Below are positions 14,084-17,265 of a DNA stretch of 17,265 nucleotides, piece after piece; within the stretch, counting starts at the first letter, position 1; each line of letters begins with the position of its first letter. Made by a program: the position numbers and the translations under genes. The notes beneath the pieces are model-generated. The model saw only the letters and a list, made by a program, of their open reading frames with translations. It was not told the DNA's origin and made no database searches. Source of the stretch: Propionibacteriaceae bacterium (lineage in GTDB: Bacteria; Actinomycetota; Actinomycetes; Propionibacteriales; Propionibacteriaceae); the NCBI GenBank assembly GCA_031254155.1, contig JAIRVA010000023.1, forward strand, positions 1-17,265, written 5' to 3'.

Positions 14084-14649
14084 AGCTCCTCCAATGCAAC
14101 ATCCTTAATCACGAGATACTGACCCCTCGACGCGTGCAGTACGTCGAAACTCACCATGTACCGCTCCCGCTTCTTCTCCGTCGCCGGCTCCCCTGAGGCG
14201 TTTGAAATGTACGACTGCGAGATGTCTTGACAGCCCGTCACGTGATACACCGTACCGTTAGCGTCGGTCATACCTTTCGCCACATCGGAGAGAGTGAGCA
14301 CCGGGGCGCCTTCAAGATGCACCCCAGCCTTTTCCCACTTCATCCACTCAGCGAGGTCGTTGTTAGTCGTGTCACCCCCCGCGACCTGCCAGATTTCGTT
14401 GACGTCCACATTGGGCATGCTTTGGCTAATCCGCGTCCATGTCTCGGCATACTTGTACACCGCATCGATTGCCGCCTGTTCCTCCGCTGACCAGGTCGGT
14501 GTCGGGCTCGCACTTGGTGTCACCACCGGCGTCGCCGACGCCACCACCCCTGGGGTCGACACTTCCGGATCCGCCTCGCCTCCCGGTGTGCACCCGGCCA
14601 CGACACATCCGACCACCATCAGACCGGCCAGTCTCCAGAACCTTCCCAT
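14077..14649 (-). CDS. Lipoprotein of unknown function
   Basis: This 190-aa protein has a lipoprotein signal: MGRFWR, the hydrophobic core LAGLMVVGCV and lipobox VAGC with acylated Cys20. A Pro/Ser/Thr linker (about 35-52) follows, then a globular domain that begins WSAEEQAAIDAVYKYAETW and looks alpha-beta with an NTF2-like rhythm, ending in SFDVLHASRGQYLVI. The start is ATG 14649. The AAGGAG site lies only two bases before it, closer than usual, but the in-frame ATG six codons upstream has no site at all. The gene overlaps the secreted-protein gene downstream. It would be anchored on the outer face of the membrane. The NTF2-like reading is a weak impression. Confidence 0.72.
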   Translation of the reverse strand: MGRFWRLAGLMVVGCVVAGCTPGGEADPEVSTPGVVASATPVVTPSASPTPTWSAEEQAAIDAVYKYAETWTRISQSMPNVDVNEIWQVAGGDTTNNDLAEWMKWEKAGVHLEGAPVLTLSDVAKGMTDANGTVYHVTGCQDISQSYISNASGEPATEKKRERYMVSFDVLHASRGQYLVIKDVALEELC

Positions 14650-14809
14650 AACTCCTTCTTTCCACATGTCACATAGGTACCAAATAGTCCACTCCAGATG
14701 GAAGACCCCATGGGAGTTATGCACAGAAATCTTGTTGCACTCTTTCCCAGCGGAACCAATTACGTGTGATCGAATTCCCAAGGCGAGACGACGCGCGACG
14801 TGGCCTCAC

Positions 14810-14871
14810 CCGGGCTGACAACGGACATGAAAACGGTGTTGCCACCGAGCATAGGCTGAAGCATCCGCTGT
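14810..14871 (-). pseudogene. Fossil 3' end of a second copy of the seven-TM gene
   Basis: On the minus strand this stretch encodes SGCFSLCSVATPF, matching SGYFSLCSVMTLF near the end of the seven-TM protein. A one-base deletion then shifts the frame and leads into MS...PG with the terminal CGGGTGA preserved. Aligned nucleotide identity is about 80 percent over the 40 best bases. Nothing upstream of 14872 continues the homology, so only the extreme 3' end survives. It lies in the 257-base gap between the lipoprotein and the DUF1697 gene; the rest of that gap shows no gene. Confidence 0.6.
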
Positions 14872-14906
14872 CGCTCGTCTGTATGCTGGTCAGGAAGGAG
14901 GTGCCG

Positions 14907-15452
14907 ATGAAGTACGTGGCCCTGATGCGGGGGGTGGCGCCGAGTACACCGCCGCGGAACAACGCCTCTATCGTACCCGTGCTGCGGGCGCTGGGGCTTG
15001 GTGAGGTCACGCCCGTGTTGTCCAGCGGCAACTACGTGTTCACCGCCGACGCGGACGAGGCCGAGATCGAGGACCGCATTGAGGCCGCGCTGGCCCGGGA
15101 GTTGGGTACGTCGGTCATGACGATCGTACGCTCACAGGCTCGCCTGCAGACAATAGCCGACAACAACCCGCTGGCGGGCACACCCCACACGCGGGAGTCC
15201 TATCAGTTGGTGACCTTTTTCAAGCGCCCGACCGCCATCGGGTTTGACCTGCCATACCAACCCGAGGGTACGGCTCTCCGCCTGGTCGGCTGCGTCGACG
15301 GGGCGCTCATCACCCTCCACAATCCGCACCAGCCCGACGGCCGGACCCCCGCGCTCATGACGTGGCTCGAACGCCACTACACCCGCGACCTGACCAGTCG
15401 GACGCCCCTCACCCTGCAGCGCATCCTGAACCGCCTGGCTGCCCTCGCGTGA
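14907..15452 (+). CDS. DUF1697 family protein
   Basis: This 181-aa protein shows the DUF1697 pattern: KYVALMRGVAP at the start (usual form YxALLRGIN), a following NNASIVPVLRALGLGEV, then the hallmark VLSSGNYVF (around residues 40-48), and a C-terminal helical end. The usual length is about 175-185 residues, so the gene is full length. Family members are small cytoplasmic proteins of unknown biochemical function. ATG 14907 has an AGGAAGGAGG site upstream; an earlier in-frame start at 14766 would read through the fossil repeat. It is convergent with the PhnB-like gene, with 39 bases between stops. The higher GC and codon bias from here rightwards suggest the edge of the accessory region. Confidence 0.85.
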   Translation: MKYVALMRGVAPSTPPRNNASIVPVLRALGLGEVTPVLSSGNYVFTADADEAEIEDRIEAALARELGTSVMTIVRSQARLQTIADNNPLAGTPHTRESYQLVTFFKRPTAIGFDLPYQPEGTALRLVGCVDGALITLHNPHQPDGRTPALMTWLERHYTRDLTSRTPLTLQRILNRLAALA

Positions 15453-15491
15453 CCACGGCGTCCATCCCGAGTCCGTCCGGCGTACGCCCGA

Positions 15492-15896
15492 TCAGGCCGG
15501 GACAGTGAACATCCAGTTCACGCCGAACCGGTCGCGCAGGGAGCCGTGGGCGGCCGCGAAGAAGGTGGGGGTCAGTTCCATGTAGACCTCGCCGCCCTGC
15601 TTCAGGACCTCCCACGCCTGGTGGACCTGCGCCGCATTGGTGGTCGTCAGGGTGATGTACATGTTGTCGCCCGGCTGGTGGCGGTCGGTGGAGTCCGCAC
15701 ACATGATCTCCGTACCGTCAATCATCAGACGGGAGTGGAGGACGAGTCCCTTGTCCTCCTCCGCCACGGTGAACCCGCCGGTCGGCGGCATGTCGCCGTA
15801 GCACTGCTTCTCGGCGATGGCCACGCCGAACGCCTCGGCGTAGGCCGCGAGGGCCTCGCCACAGTTGCGCTTGAACATCAGGTAATGGCCTAGCAC
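15492..15896 (-). CDS. PhnB-like VOC (glyoxalase-fold) protein
   Basis: This 134-aa protein of the PhnB/3-demethylubiquinone-methyltransferase-like group has the vicinal oxygen chelate fold. It shows an N-terminal MFKRNCGEALAAYAEAFG helix, VLHSRLMIDGTEIMCAD in the middle, and the typical ending GSLRDRFGVNWMF. Length is normal. Members bind small molecules or metals and most have no proven reaction. The start is GTG 15896 with AGGAGG seven bases upstream, driven by the promoter at 15932-15960. The internal ATG seven codons in has no ribosome binding site. It appears to be a single-gene unit. Confidence 0.85.
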   Translation of the reverse strand: MLGHYLMFKRNCGEALAAYAEAFGVAIAEKQCYGDMPPTGGFTVAEEDKGLVLHSRLMIDGTEIMCADSTDRHQPGDNMYITLTTTNAAQVHQAWEVLKQGGEVYMELTPTFFAAAHGSLRDRFGVNWMFTVPA

Positions 15897-15931
15897 TGTC
15901 GTACCTCCTGTACCAAAAAATCGTCATCTTC

Positions 15932-15960
15932 ATCATAGTGACGCGCGGTGAATCTGTCGG
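15932..15960 (-). promoter_or_regulatory. Sigma-70-type promoter of the PhnB-like gene
   Basis: On the minus strand CCGACA (15955-15960) and TATGAT (15932-15937) are separated by exactly 17 bases and lie 36 bases ahead of the GTG start. The -35 box matches consensus at four of six positions and the -10 at five of six. This is the cleanest promoter in the window. Confidence 0.5.
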
Positions 15961-15978
15961 TCACAACCCGCGCTCGCG

Positions 15979-17265
15979 CTACCCCAGAACCTGCCGGTAG
16001 TAATCCTTGTCCAGTACGGCCGCGGAGGCGGCGAACCTCTGGTTCACCTCGCTCATCATCCGTCTGGCGTAGTCAGCGGGAGTTTCGCTTCCGAAGTCGG
16101 CTCCCGGCTCCGGGGTGAAGGCGTCCGTACTCGCGTCAAAACGTCCCTTGTCGGTGAGCCAACTGTGGTTCGCGAAGATAACCAAGGGGGCCGCGTCGGA
16201 CAGGATGTCGTGGCCCATGAGCAGACGGGAGTCGTAGGGCAGGCCGAACAGGTTGGAGAGCGTCGGCAGGATGTCCACGGAGTAACACGGCTTGTCGACC
16301 ACCACCGGCGTGGTCATGTCCCCGCTCCAGATGATCAGGCTGCTGTGGTACAGCCCGAAACTCTGGTCGACGGCGTGGCCGGCGAGCTCATCGATATCCG
16401 AGGTCGTGAGCCCGTAGGGGTAGTGGTCACCGGAGATGACCAGGACGGTGTTGTCCAGCTCGCCGGCCGCCTTCAGGCGATCGATCAGGTCTTTGACCGC
16501 CTGGTCGAACTCCATCTGAGCCGCGATGTAGGCCCGCGGACCTTCGGAGTACGGCAGGTCGGCCACGTCCGCCTCGTGTTTGGCCGCCATCGCATCGCCA
16601 CCAAAGGTGTAGTACATGTGCCCGCTGATGGTGAGATAGTAAATGTTGAATGGCCCCTGCCCGAGGTACCGGTCGGCCGAGGCGTCGATCATGTCGACGT
16701 CCGAGGCCGGCCAGAGGTCCGCACTCGGCAGGTCGAGGCCGTGGCCCACTGCGGAGAAATCGTACCCCAGGTTGGGCAGGCTCCGGTTGCGGTCATAGTA
16801 CGTGTACGTGCCATCGTGGAAGGCGAGGCTCCGGTACCCCTGCTCGCTCAACTGGTTGCCGAAACTGAAGGGCAGGGAGTTGTCCGCCGATTGAGCCATG
16901 CTCCAGACGTTCGCCTTGGGCAGGAGACCGGTCAACTGCGTGTACTCCCCGTCGGAGGTGGAGACGCCCCACAGCGGTGCGTAGTAGTTGGTGAACACGA
17001 AACCGGAGTGCGCGAGGTTGTACAGGGTGGGGGTGTGGGTCTCGTCCAGGGCCCACGACGAGAAGCTCTCCGCGACGATCCAGATGATGTTTTTCCCCTT
17101 GAATGCCCCGGTGTAATCGTTCTGGTACGTCGGGTCGGCGGCGCCAAAGTAGCGGTCCAGGCTCGCGAGTGTGGGATCGCTCCGGCTGGCGGCCAGGGCG
17201 GCGAAGTCGATGTCCAAGGTGTTGGGCTGGGTGTCCGGCGTCGGTGGGGTGGCCACGGCGGGCGC
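15979..17265 (-). CDS. LTA-synthase-like phosphoglycerol transferase, catalytic domain (5' end outside window)
   Basis: The frame is open to the right edge, giving the last 428 residues of a larger protein whose N-terminal membrane helices should lie beyond the window. The alkaline-phosphatase-superfamily catalytic domain is intact. Counting from the first GTG (17256), metal-binding E63 sits in VAESFSSW. The nucleophile T100 sits in GVSTSDGEYT, which aligns with T300 of Staphylococcus aureus LtaS in KTSDAEF. The later metal ligands are in ISGDHYPYG, and a SGHMYYTF segment fits the phosphoglycerol-binding region. Family members transfer glycerol phosphate from phosphatidylglycerol to a membrane acceptor outside the cell, as in lipoteichoic acid or modified glycan synthesis. 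The acceptor is unknown here. An unusual feature is the Pro/Thr-rich stretch just upstream of the domain. Confidence 0.85.
   Translation of the reverse strand, partial: APAVATPPTPDTQPNTLDIDFAALAASRSDPTLASLDRYFGAADPTYQNDYTGAFKGKNIIWIVAESFSSWALDETHTPTLYNLAHSGFVFTNYYAPLWGVSTSDGEYTQLTGLLPKANVWSMAQSADNSLPFSFGNQLSEQGYRSLAFHDGTYTYYDRNRSLPNLGYDFSAVGHGLDLPSADLWPASDVDMIDASADRYLGQGPFNIYYLTISGHMYYTFGGDAMAAKHEADVADLPYSEGPRAYIAAQMEFDQAVKDLIDRLKAAGELDNTVLVISGDHYPYGLTTSDIDELAGHAVDQSFGLYHSSLIIWSGDMTTPVVVDKPCYSVDILPTLSNLFGLPYDSRLLMGHDILSDAAPLVIFANHSWLTDKGRFDASTDAFTPEPGADFGSETPADYARRMMSEVNQRFAASAAVLDKDYYRQVLG

Noticed and set aside
1..17265. CRISPR arrays, tRNA or rRNA genes, complete insertion sequences
   Set aside because: No regularly spaced repeats, no cloverleaf-like segments with CCA-type ends and no transposase or integrase frames were found on either strand by reading.

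Overview
The window looks like chromosome from a high-GC Gram-positive bacterium (Actinomycetota). The grounds are GC-rich coding DNA with strong third-position GC, frequent GTG starts, AGGAGG-type ribosome binding sites, and family members common in that phylum. I cannot name a genus. Most of the window is an accessory island of defence and conflict genes with gene debris between the cassettes. The last 2.4 kb looks like ordinary core or metabolic DNA.

Region 1 (1-5316, + strand) is a type I restriction-modification operon. The order is the hsdR 3' end, a COG2865-type ATP-binding protein, hsdS, an Mrr-like endonuclease and hsdM. Except for a 205-base gap before hsdS, the genes overlap or nearly touch, so the Mrr-type nuclease is built into the type I operon. 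A 16-codon ORF with a strong ribosome binding site after hsdM looks like the stub of a lost gene.

Region 2 (5390-7382, + strand) starts with a perfect 14-bp palindrome. It is followed by three genes joined by ATGA overlaps: an XRE regulator, a nucleotidyltransferase-fold protein (AbiEii-like toxin candidate) and a short excisionase-type HTH protein. This looks like a toxin-antitoxin-like module, perhaps fused to a second, decayed one.

Region 3 (7420-11845, - strand) reads in the order RelA/SpoT-domain synthetase, 95-aa partner, and a large fusion of archaeo-eukaryotic primase (TOTE type) with superfamily 2 helicase. Gaps between the genes are 2 and 0 bases. After its own dyad operator comes a two-TM membrane protein whose N-terminus carries a glycine-rich amyloid-like motif. 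That last reading frame continues past a single TAA for 44 protein-like codons. This is my best candidate for an undescribed system: an alarmone or nucleotide-transferring synthetase, a small partner, a primase-helicase sensor and a possible membrane effector.

Region 4 (11889-14871) holds a seven-TM protein of unknown function, a lipoprotein and secreted-protein pair, and debris. The debris includes a fossil second copy of the 3' end of the seven-TM gene and an 18-codon stub resembling the start of a large helicase.

Region 5 (14907-17265) holds a DUF1697 protein, a PhnB-like VOC protein with a recognisable promoter, and the catalytic domain of an LTA-synthase-like phosphoglycerol transferase that runs off the window. 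No tRNA, rRNA, CRISPR array or complete insertion sequence was seen.
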